Positions 15,811 to 24,649 are shown, counted from the stretch's first letter. The stretch is DNA of 64,000 bases from Brevibacillus panacihumi W25 (GCF_000503775.1 NZ_KI629785.1:620001-684000), one strand, 5' to 3'. Numbers and translations: made by a program. The notes: generated by a model from the sequence alone, not told the origin.

Positions 15811-16314
15811 TTATGCTCCTATTTGCGAGTTCAACGCTTTGCGAATCGCTGCTTCTTCCTCATCAGAAAGAGCGTACTCCGATTCTCCGCCTTTCAATGG
15901 CTTGGCGTACACCCGGGATTCTTCACGTCCAAAAATACTGGTGATGACAACGCCATTTTTCGCGTCATCGATAATGGCGATCGAAAAGCTCAGATCGCTA
16001 CCCGTCTCTTGAAAGGCGTTGTAACGCACGATAGCTACATTGCTGCATTGGGAAGCTATACGCTGTGATAGACGGTTGATGATGAATTGCTGGTCGCTTT
16101 GCAATTTTTTCACTTCGTCAAGCGAATTCAGCATCCGGTGCAGGCCTTCTTCCAGATTGGTTCCATTCGTCCCTGCAAGAAGCCGGTTCATTGACTTGCG
16201 CAGCCTGCTGATCCGAACGGATTGCAAAATCATGAAAAACAGCAAAATCACGAACAGGATCAGGGAGCCCAACAACAGTAGCTGCACGGGGGCCTGCGAT
16301 AGGAGGTATTCCAT
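15811..16314 (-). CDS. DUF4446-family membrane-anchored protein
   Basis: 167 residues from the ATG at 16314, preceded by AAGGAAGAG. One N-terminal membrane segment (VQLLLLGSLILFVILLFFMI, about 8-28) is followed by a basic helix and a coiled-coil-like region (LDEVKKLQSDQQFIINRLSQ). The conserved DUF4446 domain then reads SNVAIVRYNAFQETGSDLSF, SIAIIDDAKNGVVITSI, GREESRVYAKPLKGGESEY. In other Bacillales this family lies near parB/spo0J or yyaB-type genes; its function is unknown. Confidence 0.82.
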   Translation of the reverse strand: MEYLLSQAPVQLLLLGSLILFVILLFFMILQSVRISRLRKSMNRLLAGTNGTNLEEGLHRMLNSLDEVKKLQSDQQFIINRLSQRIASQCSNVAIVRYNAFQETGSDLSFSIAIIDDAKNGVVITSIFGREESRVYAKPLKGGESEYALSDEEEAAIRKALNSQIGA

Positions 16315-16460
16315 GAAACGTACTCTTCCTTTCTTCCTTGCTTCAGACAAGCTTGTTGAAATGCTTCCTCTATTGTACATCCACCAAGTCTTTGGTTCAA
16401 ATATCATGTGCGGGAAGCTGGACGGGCATACCGGAAAACGGTTCCGTTTCAGGAATCAAA

Positions 16461-16499
16461 AAAAGCGACACCCTCATCATGAGTTGTCGCTTTTTTTAT
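16461..16499. terminator. Terminator downstream of the 200-residue gene
   Basis: AAAAAGCGACA / TTGTCGCTTTTT hairpin with T or A runs on both sides; it sits just beyond the stop of the minus-strand gene at 16553. Confidence 0.85.
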
Positions 16500-16552
16500 T
16501 CCATATACATGTGTGTCAAGCTCATCGTCCTTATGACATCCTCCAGTTCCGC

Positions 16553-17155
16553 CTATAATTCAAGCAACAACATTTCCCTCCGAAGCTGTTTCAAGCGCTC
16601 TGTCGAACGTTTCATTTGCGATTGATCCTCATGAGTCATCGCGTCGTACAAGGTCGCCAATTCATAATCCAGCTCCATGCGCAACACCGGAATTCGTTCT
16701 TCCGAGTCTTTTCTCTTCAAGGCAGCAATCACCTGATCCATGGTCACATTGCACGATTTTTCGTAGATCACTTTTTTCTCAGCTCCTTTGATTTCCACTA
16801 TTCTGACGGCTTCGCCAAACCGAATGTACTTCATCAATACCTTGTCGTCATCGACACAAACTTTGACAACTGCATGCCCTTTCACCTGTTCGACAAAACG
16901 GTACAGGACCATCGCGACCCGCGTATCCTGCACGGGCACACCAGCCAAATGAAGTCTGTAGGAACCGTTCAGCCTTTCCATGATCCATTCGGTTCTACCG
17001 TCAGTGGTGTTCACGGTGAGGTGAAACTTCTCTGGGGATTCCCTCCACGAGACGCCCACCCCGACTTCCACCAGGGCCTGCAACATGGCATACAGCGTTT
17101 TTCGATTCAGCCAAACAACCAAATTAAAATACTCCAGTTCGTGGTCCAGATGCAT
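16553..17155 (-). CDS. Uncharacterised protein, 200 residues (paralogue of the protein at 14868)
   Basis: The ATG at 17155 begins MHLDHELEYFNLVVWLNRKT. The N-terminal 135 residues are mixed alpha/beta (SWRESPEKFHLTVNTTDGRT; LNGSYRLHLAGVPVQDTRVA; VKVCVDDDKVLMKYIRFGEA). The C-terminal 60 are helical and charged, ending LKQLRREMLLLEL. Aligned by eye with the protein at 14868, the stretch from about residue 55 to 130 shares the order of strands and motifs such as NG.Y / GN.Y, the D...VxMxY...G..V.I.E..G.E.....FE/YE string and the helical tail. No signal peptide or membrane segment is seen, and no family name is recognised. Confidence 0.75.
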   Translation of the reverse strand: MHLDHELEYFNLVVWLNRKTLYAMLQALVEVGVGVSWRESPEKFHLTVNTTDGRTEWIMERLNGSYRLHLAGVPVQDTRVAMVLYRFVEQVKGHAVVKVCVDDDKVLMKYIRFGEAVRIVEIKGAEKKVIYEKSCNVTMDQVIAALKRKDSEERIPVLRMELDYELATLYDAMTHEDQSQMKRSTERLKQLRREMLLLEL

Positions 17156-17383
17156 TCAGGCCCCTCCCAATCGCAGAATACTCAGATAAAAAGGGCCCTG
17201 GTAAGGGAGTGAGTGGTATATCATATTATTCCGACGGCTGTATTGCTATTCATTTCCCGGCATGTATTTTTTTGCTGTTTGGTATGATATTATATGGAGG
17301 ATTCCAAGCTCCCTTGACAGGGAAGCGCGCCCTTTTCTTCCCGGAACAGGCCGCGCAAGATTGTCTGAATTGAGGTGTGAAAC

Positions 17384-18037
17384 ATGTCCGTTATTTCCGG
17401 ATTTACGCAAGAAGATTTTGACGTTTTCTCCATAGAGGGTCTGGATGCCCGAATGGAGGCCATCAAAACGATTATACGACCGAAGCTGGAAGCACTCGGC
17501 CAGCACTTCGCTCCTTCCCTTTCCGTGGCGACAGGCAATGAGATGTTTTCTCACGTAGCCAAGCATGCCCGCCGAACAGTGAACCCGCCTAATGATACCT
17601 GGGTCGCCTGGGCAGCTGACAAGCGCGGATATAAAAAACACCCGCATTTTCAAGTAGGTTTGTGGGGAACGCATCTTTTCGTCTGGTATGCAGTGATCTA
17701 CGAATCTCCAGCAAAGGGCCAGGTAAGTGAAGCCATGCGGACCCATCTGGAGGAAATTTTGTCTTTCGTACCCGATCATTTCCGCTGGTCCCCAGACCAC
17801 ATGCAGCCGACGAGCACTTCTTCGGCCGAGTTAGGCAAAGAAGGAATCAGAAAACTCGTAGACAGGCTGGCAACGGTGAAAAAAGCGGAAATCCTTTGCG
17901 GAATCAATATTGATCGTCACGACCCCATTCTGACAGACGGAACAGCATTGCTGGCCCGCTTGGATGAGACGTTCGCCATATTGACCAAGCTGTACCGCAT
18001 CGCTCAGCCAACCACAGAACCATCTCTCCCCGTATGA
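17384..18037 (+). CDS. yktB: DUF1054-family protein YktB
   Basis: 217 residues from an ATG preceded by GAGGTG. The sequence shows the conserved blocks of the UPF0637/DUF1054 family: SVISGFTQEDFDVFSIEGLD, HVAKHARRTVNPPNDTWVAW, KRGYKKHPHFQVGLWGTHLF and a final LLARLDETFAILTKLYRI. It is a cytosolic protein of unknown function found throughout Bacillales. In B. subtilis yktB lies beside speA, as it does here (speA starts about 1.3 kb downstream). A strong terminator follows at 18048. Confidence 0.92.
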   Translation: MSVISGFTQEDFDVFSIEGLDARMEAIKTIIRPKLEALGQHFAPSLSVATGNEMFSHVAKHARRTVNPPNDTWVAWAADKRGYKKHPHFQVGLWGTHLFVWYAVIYESPAKGQVSEAMRTHLEEILSFVPDHFRWSPDHMQPTSTSSAELGKEGIRKLVDRLATVKKAEILCGINIDRHDPILTDGTALLARLDETFAILTKLYRIAQPTTEPSLPV

Positions 18038-18047
18038 AAAAATATAT

Positions 18048-18098
18048 GCAAAAGAACAGGTCCGCTTTCTTTCAAAAAGCATGTGCCTGTTCTTTTTT
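18048..18098. terminator. Terminator downstream of yktB
   Basis: AAAGAACAGG / CCTGTTCTTT with a run of seven T on the plus strand; A-rich on the other side, so it may also serve the converging gene at 18186. Confidence 0.9.
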
Positions 18099-18185
18099 TG
18101 TTTCGTTTCGTCTCAGATGTCGAGGTTCTGCGCACAATAAGGGTCACATCACCTTTAAGGCGCGGGCGAACGAGATTCCTTGCCA

Positions 18186-19151
18186 TTACTTGCTGCGATA
18201 TTCATGCAAGCGATCGTACGTTCTCTCCACTTCCTGAAACATACGGTCGAACAACTCCTGGACATGCGGGACATCCTCGATCAGGCCAATCACCTGACCT
18301 GCCCAGCCGAAGCCTTTTTGTGCATTTCCTTCATAAATAAAGGTGCGATTGTTTTCACCACTGATAAATGGTTTCAATTGCTCGTATCCTGCGCCTTCCT
18401 TTTCCATCTGCAGGATATGATCAGCTCCTTCTGTCCGGATGACGCGTGCAGGTGCCCCCAGAGTTCGCTTGATCACAGCGGTGTCCTGCTCGGTGGCTTT
18501 CAGAATCGCCTCTTTGTAGGCAGAATGGGCGTGAACGCACTCCTTCGTAGCAATAAATCGGGTGCCCATTTCGACACCTTCAGCGCCCAGTGCCAAAGCA
18601 GCAAGAATGCCCCTTCCATCCCCGATCCCGCCGCTGGCCAGAACCGGAATCTTGACTGAATCCACGACACGGGGAATCAAAACAAAGGTGCCAATGTCAT
18701 CACGCCCCAGGTGCCCACCGCCCTCCTGCCCCACTGCCATGACGGCGTCAGCACCGATGGCCTCTGCTTTTTGTGCTTGGCGGACAGAAGCGACAAGAAC
18801 GAGTTTTTTCACATCGTGTCCATCCAGCCTGCGAATCAGAGGCTCGGGATTGCCACCAGTTACCGAAATGACTTTGACCCCTTCTTCGAGTGCGACATCC
18901 ACCATCCCTTCATAGGAACGGTTGTACTGCCCGATGGCAAAATTGACGCCAAAGGGCTGGTCGGTCATCGATTTGACTTTGCGGATTTCCTCGCGCAGCG
19001 CAGCTTCCGATGGCAAAGACATGGCTGTGATTTGTCCAAGTCCACCCGCATTCGAAACGGCTGCTGCCAGATCTGCATAGGCCAGGTAGGCAAGACCGCC
19101 CTGGACGACCGGATATTTGATCTTCAAAAGCTCAGTAACTCTTGTTTTCAA
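18186..19151 (-). CDS. Nitronate monooxygenase / FabK-like FMN oxidoreductase
   Basis: 321 residues from a TTG at 19151 with GGGGTGAT seven bases upstream. It is a TIM-barrel flavoprotein of the 2-nitropropane dioxygenase family. KYPVVQGGLAYLAYADLAAA (residues 13-32), SNAGGLGQI, QEGGGHLGRDD (phosphate or FMN binding) and PVLASGGIGDGRGILAALAL match the FMN-binding motifs, and GTRFIATKEC follows. Members either oxidise nitronates or, as FabK, act as enoyl-ACP reductase. The sequence as read does not decide between them, and no fatty-acid genes are nearby. Confidence 0.88.
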   Translation of the reverse strand: MKTRVTELLKIKYPVVQGGLAYLAYADLAAAVSNAGGLGQITAMSLPSEAALREEIRKVKSMTDQPFGVNFAIGQYNRSYEGMVDVALEEGVKVISVTGGNPEPLIRRLDGHDVKKLVLVASVRQAQKAEAIGADAVMAVGQEGGGHLGRDDIGTFVLIPRVVDSVKIPVLASGGIGDGRGILAALALGAEGVEMGTRFIATKECVHAHSAYKEAILKATEQDTAVIKRTLGAPARVIRTEGADHILQMEKEGAGYEQLKPFISGENNRTFIYEGNAQKGFGWAGQVIGLIEDVPHVQELFDRMFQEVERTYDRLHEYRSK

Positions 19152-19319
19152 TGCCTATCACCCCATTTGGAGGTAAAATTCTCGGCAGCTGCTGCGAACT
19201 CCTGCCGCCATGGGATTTATGAATAAAAATTCGCTTGCTTTCCCCCCCTTTTTTGCTATACTCAATTTGTTTGTTTTTCCCCCCCTTCTATTCTTGATTT
19301 GTAAAGCGAGGCGATCGTA

Positions 19320-20792
19320 GTGAGACAAATGAAAACACCTTTGTTCAGCGGGTTGTTGGAGCATGCCAACCGGAACCCGATTCAATTCCATATTCCGGGC
19401 CACAAGAAGGGCATGGGCATGAATCCCGCTTTTCGCGAATTCATCGGCGAGAACGCTCTCTCGATTGACCTGATCAATATCGCGCCACTCGATGACCTCC
19501 ATCATCCGAAGGCGATGATCAAAGAAGCACAAGAATTGGCCGCCGAGGCTTTCGGCGCTGACCATACATTTTTTTCCGTACAAGGGACAAGCGGTGCCAT
19601 CATGGCGATGATCATGGCGACCTGCAGCCCTGGAGACAAAATTATCGTGCCGCGCAACGTGCATAAATCCATCATGTCCGCGATTATTTTTGCAGGCGCG
19701 TATCCAATCTTCATTCACCCTGTGATGGACGAAAAACTCGGGATTTCACATGGCATCACGGTTAAATCCGTGCAAAAAGCGTTGGAGGCACATCCCGATG
19801 CTGCCGCCCTACTGGTGATCAACCCGACCTACTTCGGTATTGCCGGCAACCTGCGGGAAATCGTCCGGACTGCGCACAACTATGAAATCCCTGTGTTGGT
19901 GGATGAAGCGCACGGCGTGCATATTGCTTTTCATGAGGATCTCCCGATTTCCGCCATGCAAGCAGGCGCAGATATGGCTGCGACCAGCGTCCACAAGCTG
20001 GGGGGCTCGTTGACGCAGACTTCGATTCTCAATGTACGGGAAGGTTTGGTCGATGTGGACCGGGTAAAAACCGTCCTGAGCATGCTGACCACCACTTCTA
20101 CTTCTTATATCCTGCTCGCCTCTCTGGATATGGCCCGCCAGCACTTGAGTTTGAACGGTCGTCAAATGACGGAGCGAGCGATGCAGCTCGCAGAAAAAGC
20201 CAGAGAGATGATTAACGAGATCCCGCGAATTTATTGTGTGGGGCGTGAAATTCTCGGCAAGCCTGCCACTTATGCAATGGACCCTACGAAGCTTTTGATT
20301 CATGTACGCGACTTGGGGATTACCGGATGGGAGGTAGAGAATTGGCTGCGGGACAAATACCAGATCGAAGTGGAAATGAGCGATCTTTACAACATCCTTT
20401 GCTTTGTGACGGCTGGGGATTCCGAAGAAACGATCCAGATCCTCGTCAATGCCTTGCGTGATCTCGCAGTCGAATTTGCTCACGTACAGGCGGAGGAACA
20501 GCCGACGATCTCTCTTCCCGAAATTCCAGTATTGTCGTCAACGCCGCGAGATGCCTTCTATGCGCCGACAGAAACGATTCCTTTGACCGAAGCGGCCGGC
20601 CGGGTCATCACTGAATTTATCATGGTGTATCCGCCCGGGATTCCGATCTTCCTGCCGGGCGAAGTGATTACCGAAGAAAACATCGCCTACATCCAGGAGA
20701 ACATTCGCGTCGGTCTTCCTGTCCAGGGACCGGAGGATGAATCCTTGAAGACGATCAAGGTCGTCAAGCGGCAAACGGCAATTTCTGGATAG
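19320..20792 (+). CDS. speA: Arginine decarboxylase (biosynthetic, PLP)
   Basis: 490 residues from a GTG at 19320 with GAGGCGAT upstream, the same length as B. subtilis SpeA. It belongs to the Orn/Lys/Arg decarboxylase group of aspartate-aminotransferase fold. FHIPGHKKGMG is near residue 23, FSVQGTSGAIMAM near 82, VDEAHGVH near 193, and the PLP lysine is in TSVHKLGGSLTQTS near 224. The product agmatine feeds putrescine and spermidine synthesis, together with SpeD (14213). It resembles B. subtilis SpeA more closely than other family members in my recollection, and the neighbourhood (yktB, SR1P-like gene) agrees. Confidence 0.94.
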   Translation: MRQMKTPLFSGLLEHANRNPIQFHIPGHKKGMGMNPAFREFIGENALSIDLINIAPLDDLHHPKAMIKEAQELAAEAFGADHTFFSVQGTSGAIMAMIMATCSPGDKIIVPRNVHKSIMSAIIFAGAYPIFIHPVMDEKLGISHGITVKSVQKALEAHPDAAALLVINPTYFGIAGNLREIVRTAHNYEIPVLVDEAHGVHIAFHEDLPISAMQAGADMAATSVHKLGGSLTQTSILNVREGLVDVDRVKTVLSMLTTTSTSYILLASLDMARQHLSLNGRQMTERAMQLAEKAREMINEIPRIYCVGREILGKPATYAMDPTKLLIHVRDLGITGWEVENWLRDKYQIEVEMSDLYNILCFVTAGDSEETIQILVNALRDLAVEFAHVQAEEQPTISLPEIPVLSSTPRDAFYAPTETIPLTEAAGRVITEFIMVYPPGIPIFLPGEVITEENIAYIQENIRVGLPVQGPEDESLKTIKVVKRQTAISG

Positions 20793-20796
20793 AAAG

Positions 20797-20846
20797 AAAA
20801 AGAGCAGGTTTGGGGGATTATAGGTCCCACAACCTGCTCTTTTTTC
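20797..20846. terminator. Bidirectional terminator between speA and the propeller gene
   Basis: AAAAAGAGCAGGTTnGGGG / CCCACAACCTGCTCTTTTTT: a long stem with A and T tracts between convergent genes. Confidence 0.9.
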
Positions 20847-20861
20847 AATCCGGTCTGACTC

Positions 20862-23003
20862 TTATTTGTAGGCGCGAACGAAGATGTCGCTCATATCTGC
20901 CTCATCCAGCAAATCGAACAAGAGATCTGCATCATCAAGCGCCGCTAGGAAGGAGACCGACTTCTCTTTTTTGGTTCCTGGGAACACAACGAACTCGATT
21001 TGATCGTAATCAAACTGATCCAGGATGTCGAAGAATACATCCCCTTCCAAAGCTGCCAAGAATGGATATTCTACATAATCGCCGTGATCGATGCCGCCAT
21101 TGTCATCGTCTCCGTCATCATCGTCATCGTCGTCTTCACGAGCACTCGCGAATGCCATGGTATAGACATACGGATCACCATCACGCTCATCAATCCATAC
21201 GACGCGATTTCCGCCTATGCGAGGCTCATCCATCTTCGCTTCATCTTTCCAGTAGTGCTTGCTGAAAGAATCCTTATCGATGTCATACAGCTCATAGTAG
21301 AAATCTTTTGGCTTCGGCGACAAACGGTTGTCATAGTAAAGAACCATGCTGCGGGAAGCCTGCGGATCTAGTTGGTCGCCATTGTTCCATCTGGTCACGG
21401 GATTTACTTTGCCACGCTTAATATCATAATAGAACAAATCCCATGAAGCATCTCTGCCAGAAGTGTATTCACTCCATACGACAAAATTGTCGCCGATCGA
21501 TGCTTTTTCTACTTGTACGCCCGAAACGATCTTGGTTTCCCGATTAATATCGCGATCATACAAGTATACAGTCGCCTTGTCTCGATTGTCTTCCAATACC
21601 CATGTGATATAATCCCCGTAAATATCCAGGCTCAATGGATCTTTACCCAAACGAGTAATATCCTCTTCTTCGTCCGTTGAAAGATTGGTCACCACCAGTT
21701 CATTTCTGCGGTCTTCGTTTACCCAGAGCAGGTTATTGCCATCCAGTTCATAATATTCTCTGGACGGTTTTACGGATTTATCCGTTACCTTCTTCACTTT
21801 GCCCTTGCGGATATCATATGCCACTAGAGCCTTCGAGCTCTTGTCATACCAGACTGCGAATCGATCGCTTACCAGTGGTCTGATCGGATCGGCATCCTCA
21901 TCAGTGATCGCTGTGCTTGAACCCTTCTCTACATCGTAGAGGACCACAGTAGAAGTCCTTTTAGAAGTGGAAAGGTACACGACATAGCGATCGGAACCAT
22001 CAGGCGAGGAAGGTTCCCCTGCGATGCCGCCAATCTCTATCTCTTCTTCTTCGTCGAGGTCATACAGGCTCAATCGCACTTTGCCCTCGCTGTCCGTACG
22101 GGCGAAAAGAACCATATCGCCGTAAATTCGCGGTTGCAACTTGGAATAAATGCGGGTAGCAATCCGTTCTGTAGAGCTCTTGTCAATATCTCCTAGCATG
22201 AGACTGTTGTTGCTCGCGAATATGTATGTATCCTCATACAGATGTGGAGTCGTTTTTGCACTGGAATCAGAGGTCACTTTTTTTGCTCTTCCAGAATCGA
22301 TAGAAAACTTGTACAGTTGTTCGCCACGTGGACTTTCATACAAGATCACATCATCGTCAATGACAGGATTGACCTGCTGTCCACTGCTCACATCCGCCTC
22401 GTATTCTGTTTCTTCCGCGATATCGTAGTAGAAAATATCGGAATTGCCGTTGCGTCTGTCTTCCCACGCTACGTAATTGGGGCTTACACTTGGCTTGCTT
22501 GCTTTGCCGCTAGTGGATACGCGGGTCTCTTCCTCGGTGTTGATATTGTACAGATAGATATCTGTTCCACTGTGACGATTATCCGTCCAGACAATATATT
22601 TACCGGCGATTTCCACATCGGAGCCAGCGGTGGACTTTGAGGTAATCCGTATTTCCTCGTCATTGGAAATATCGTAGAGATACACATCCGAATTTCCGTG
22701 GCGAGAATCAGTCCATACGACGTAATTTCCGTCTACCTTTGGATTCGCTTTGCTGGACTTATTATCACCGATTTTCGTCTCTGTCCCCTTCTTCAAATCA
22801 TAAAGGGTGACTGCCTTTTCACCTTCAGCGATCCACACTGCATAATTATTCGAAATGTCGAATCCCGTCTTGGAAACTGCCGGTTGTCCCGAGTTAATCT
22901 TCACTTCGGTTCCAACGCTGCTGGCTAGTGCTGGCGTCCCGCCCCACAGGGTGCCGACGAGCATCACTGCTGCCAACAAACCCTGGATGGGTTTTCGCTT
23001 CAT
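20862..23003 (-). CDS. Large secreted protein with about 14 TolB-like beta-propeller repeats, poly-Asp linker and duplicated C-terminal motif
   Basis: 713 residues from the ATG at 23003, which has AAAGGAGG upstream. The signal peptide KRKPIQGLLAAVMLVGTLWG cleaves near ALA-SS. From about residue 45 to 620 I count 14 repeats of 35-50 residues. Each carries a strand of the YVVWTD type, then R.GNSDVYLYDI and a terminal E..IT turn, as in TolB/WD40-like propellers; this fits two seven-bladed propellers. An Asp-rich linker (about ten Asp) follows. Two tandem copies of a roughly 35-residue motif come next (FLAALEGDVFFDILDQFDYD, then FLAALDDADLLFDLLDEADM). No catalytic residues or anchor are evident; the function is unknown, perhaps binding of wall or extracellular ligands. 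Confidence 0.88.
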   Translation of the reverse strand: MKRKPIQGLLAAVMLVGTLWGGTPALASSVGTEVKINSGQPAVSKTGFDISNNYAVWIAEGEKAVTLYDLKKGTETKIGDNKSSKANPKVDGNYVVWTDSRHGNSDVYLYDISNDEEIRITSKSTAGSDVEIAGKYIVWTDNRHSGTDIYLYNINTEEETRVSTSGKASKPSVSPNYVAWEDRRNGNSDIFYYDIAEETEYEADVSSGQQVNPVIDDDVILYESPRGEQLYKFSIDSGRAKKVTSDSSAKTTPHLYEDTYIFASNNSLMLGDIDKSSTERIATRIYSKLQPRIYGDMVLFARTDSEGKVRLSLYDLDEEEEIEIGGIAGEPSSPDGSDRYVVYLSTSKRTSTVVLYDVEKGSSTAITDEDADPIRPLVSDRFAVWYDKSSKALVAYDIRKGKVKKVTDKSVKPSREYYELDGNNLLWVNEDRRNELVVTNLSTDEEEDITRLGKDPLSLDIYGDYITWVLEDNRDKATVYLYDRDINRETKIVSGVQVEKASIGDNFVVWSEYTSGRDASWDLFYYDIKRGKVNPVTRWNNGDQLDPQASRSMVLYYDNRLSPKPKDFYYELYDIDKDSFSKHYWKDEAKMDEPRIGGNRVVWIDERDGDPYVYTMAFASAREDDDDDDDGDDDNGGIDHGDYVEYPFLAALEGDVFFDILDQFDYDQIEFVVFPGTKKEKSVSFLAALDDADLLFDLLDEADMSDIFVRAYK

Positions 23004-23068
23004 GAAAATATTCCTCCTTTTACAGCAATTATCTCTCTTCTTTATTATCCCCCATCGACAAAAGCTTG

Positions 23069-23096
23069 TCAAAAAAAACAGGACTCCATGAGCCCT
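23069..23096 (-). terminator. Terminator downstream of the SR1P-like gene
   Basis: On the minus strand CAGGGCTC-ATG-GAGTCCTG is followed by eight T, 13 bases past the stop at 23109. Confidence 0.88.
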
Positions 23097-23108
23097 GACA
23101 TTTCTGTA

Positions 23109-23237
23109 TTAGGTTCTTTCCTCCTGATTTTGTCTCAAACATCCTTCGCAATCACAAATCGCATAAAGCGTTTTCACTTGATTGCTTTCAAAATGCTCAA
23201 TGATCGAACCGCAAGTTTGACAAACGATTGTCCCCAT
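23109..23237 (-). CDS. sr1P: SR1P-like small zinc-ribbon peptide (GapA-binding peptide family)
   Basis: A 42-residue ORF from the ATG at 23237 with GGAGGGG upstream and a strong terminator just after the stop. The sequence begins MGTIVCQTCGSIIEHFES and continues NQVKTLYAICDCEGC, with Cys pairs at 6/9 and 28/30/33. From memory, B. subtilis SR1P begins MGTIVCQDCN and has the same FE..KV.TLY core. SR1P is encoded by the dual-function RNA SR1 in the pdhD-speA interval, where it binds glyceraldehyde-3-phosphate dehydrogenase GapA and stimulates RNase J1 activity. Here the gene also lies in the speA neighbourhood, separated from it by the propeller gene. Whether the transcript also acts as a base-pairing RNA cannot be seen. 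Confidence 0.88.
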   Translation of the reverse strand: MGTIVCQTCGSIIEHFESNQVKTLYAICDCEGCLRQNQEERT

Positions 23238-23367
23238 CCTGGTCCCCTCCGTCATCACCTTGCCGTTGGCAGTGTGAATTCGTATTTCTCCGATTAAGAT
23301 GTTATATCTATATTAATATGTCACTCTAATTAGAGTCAATACGGTAATTCTACACATTTTTTAGTAA

Positions 23368-24168
23368 TTAGTATGTCATATTAGTGTTTTTCTGCATCCA
23401 TTGAACCATTCTCTCCAACACCTGCTGTTTTTCAGGTTCATTCAGCACTTCGTGACGAAGATGTGGGAAGAGATGAAACTCCTTCTCAGCTTGGATTCGG
23501 TCCGCAAAACGCTCCACAGCCTGAGCATCCACTAGCTGATCGTCTCCCGCCTGAAGGATCAGCACGGGCAAATCAAGCTTGTCCGCCTCCTCCCAAGCCA
23601 GTTTCATGGCTCGATGCAGTTCCTCGAACCAGCGTACACTTACCTTGTGATAGTTAAGGGGATCCCGCTTGTATAGATCCTGCACTTTCACATCCCGTGA
23701 GACCATGTCCGGCGATATACCATTGGGCAAGGCCAGGGACGGCCAGATGCGATCCAGCACCTTGGCTAAGCTTTTTTTCCACTCGGGAACCTTCAGCACG
23801 AGCTCCATACAAGGTGAAGTCAAAATGATGCCGCTAAGTTTTTCGGCGGCTGCTTGTGTTTGGGCATATCTTGTGACGATCAATCCTCCAAGGCTATGCC
23901 CCATTAAAAAGACCGGACGGCCATCTGACTGTTCCAACGCTTCGTTTGTCCATTGATGCACAGTATCGATGTACTGGGAGAACGAGGAGATATGTCCCCT
24001 TTTTCCCGGCGATTGGCCGCATCCCGGCAAATCGCCTGTATACACATCCCATCCCTGTTCATTCAGGTAGCGGGCAACATGCGCATACCTCCCGTGATGT
24101 TCTCCCGTCCCGTGAACCAGGACGACTGCCGCTTTTGGTGCGACAGCAGGCCATTTATGTTTGTACAT
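23368..24168 (-). CDS. Alpha/beta hydrolase, monoacylglycerol lipase/lysophospholipase-like
   Basis: 266 residues from the ATG at 24168, which has GGGAGAGG seven bases upstream. The fold markers are VVLVHGTGEHHGRYAHVARY (oxyanion strand), the GD.PGCGQSPGKRGHI loop, and the nucleophile elbow GHSLGG with the catalytic Ser near residue 104. The acid is in LILQAGDDQLVDA and the His in FPHLRHEVLNE near the end. The HGTGEH..RY pattern is typical of the Hydrolase_4 (MGL-like) group acting on glycerides or lysophospholipids; the exact substrate is unknown. The protein is cytosolic (no signal peptide). It ends before a region of about 130 bases and is preceded by the DUF3055 gene. Confidence 0.88.
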   Translation of the reverse strand: MYKHKWPAVAPKAAVVLVHGTGEHHGRYAHVARYLNEQGWDVYTGDLPGCGQSPGKRGHISSFSQYIDTVHQWTNEALEQSDGRPVFLMGHSLGGLIVTRYAQTQAAAEKLSGIILTSPCMELVLKVPEWKKSLAKVLDRIWPSLALPNGISPDMVSRDVKVQDLYKRDPLNYHKVSVRWFEELHRAMKLAWEEADKLDLPVLILQAGDDQLVDAQAVERFADRIQAEKEFHLFPHLRHEVLNEPEKQQVLERMVQWMQKNTNMTY

Positions 24169-24205
24169 AGATTTTCCTCTCCCCCGGGTCAGCAAATAAA
24201 ACAAA

Positions 24206-24235
24206 CGAGCAGAAGAAAAACTTCTGCTCGCTACC
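24206..24235 (-). terminator. Terminator downstream of the DUF3055 gene
   Basis: CGAGCAGAAG / CTTCTGCTCG hairpin, followed on the minus strand by TTTGTTTTATTT. Confidence 0.85.
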
Positions 24236-24534
24236 TAATACTGGTTGTCTTCAAAGGATATAGTAGGTAAATATTCTTGGAAAAACTGAGCGAGAGCTTC
24301 GGCTTCGCTCGCAGAATCGAGGCGAAAAATCTTTTGCAGATAACCTGGATTCACGGCATCCTCCGAACAAAGGAGTGTCGATTGCCCGGTTTGCATACAG
24401 ATGACCAGTGGCTTCCCGTAAAACTTGTGAGTATAGACAATACCGAAGTCATGCCGACTTCCCTCTGAGGCGAATCCGAGAAAACGTACCTTCGCGTTTT
24501 CTGATTCGTCATACAAGTGGTCGAAATGCTCCAT
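24235..24534 (-). CDS. DUF3055-family protein
   Basis: 99 residues from the ATG at 24534, which has GAGGAGG nearby. The sequence (EHFDHLYDESENAKVRFLGF; RHDFGIVYTHKFYGKPLVIC; ending SFEDNQY) matches my recollection of DUF3055, a small cytosolic family conserved in Bacillales, without known function. A strong terminator overlaps its stop codon. Confidence 0.75.
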   Translation of the reverse strand: MEHFDHLYDESENAKVRFLGFASEGSRHDFGIVYTHKFYGKPLVICMQTGQSTLLCSEDAVNPGYLQKIFRLDSASEAEALAQFFQEYLPTISFEDNQY

Positions 24535-24649
24535 TAGCAATCCCTCCTCGTCTGAAGTTTTCCACCAAAGCGGGGACCGGTTTCCTGTAATCCCATTTGA
24601 TGTAATAATAAGTATAAAGCAATAACCCTTATTTTTCCACCCCCTAATT

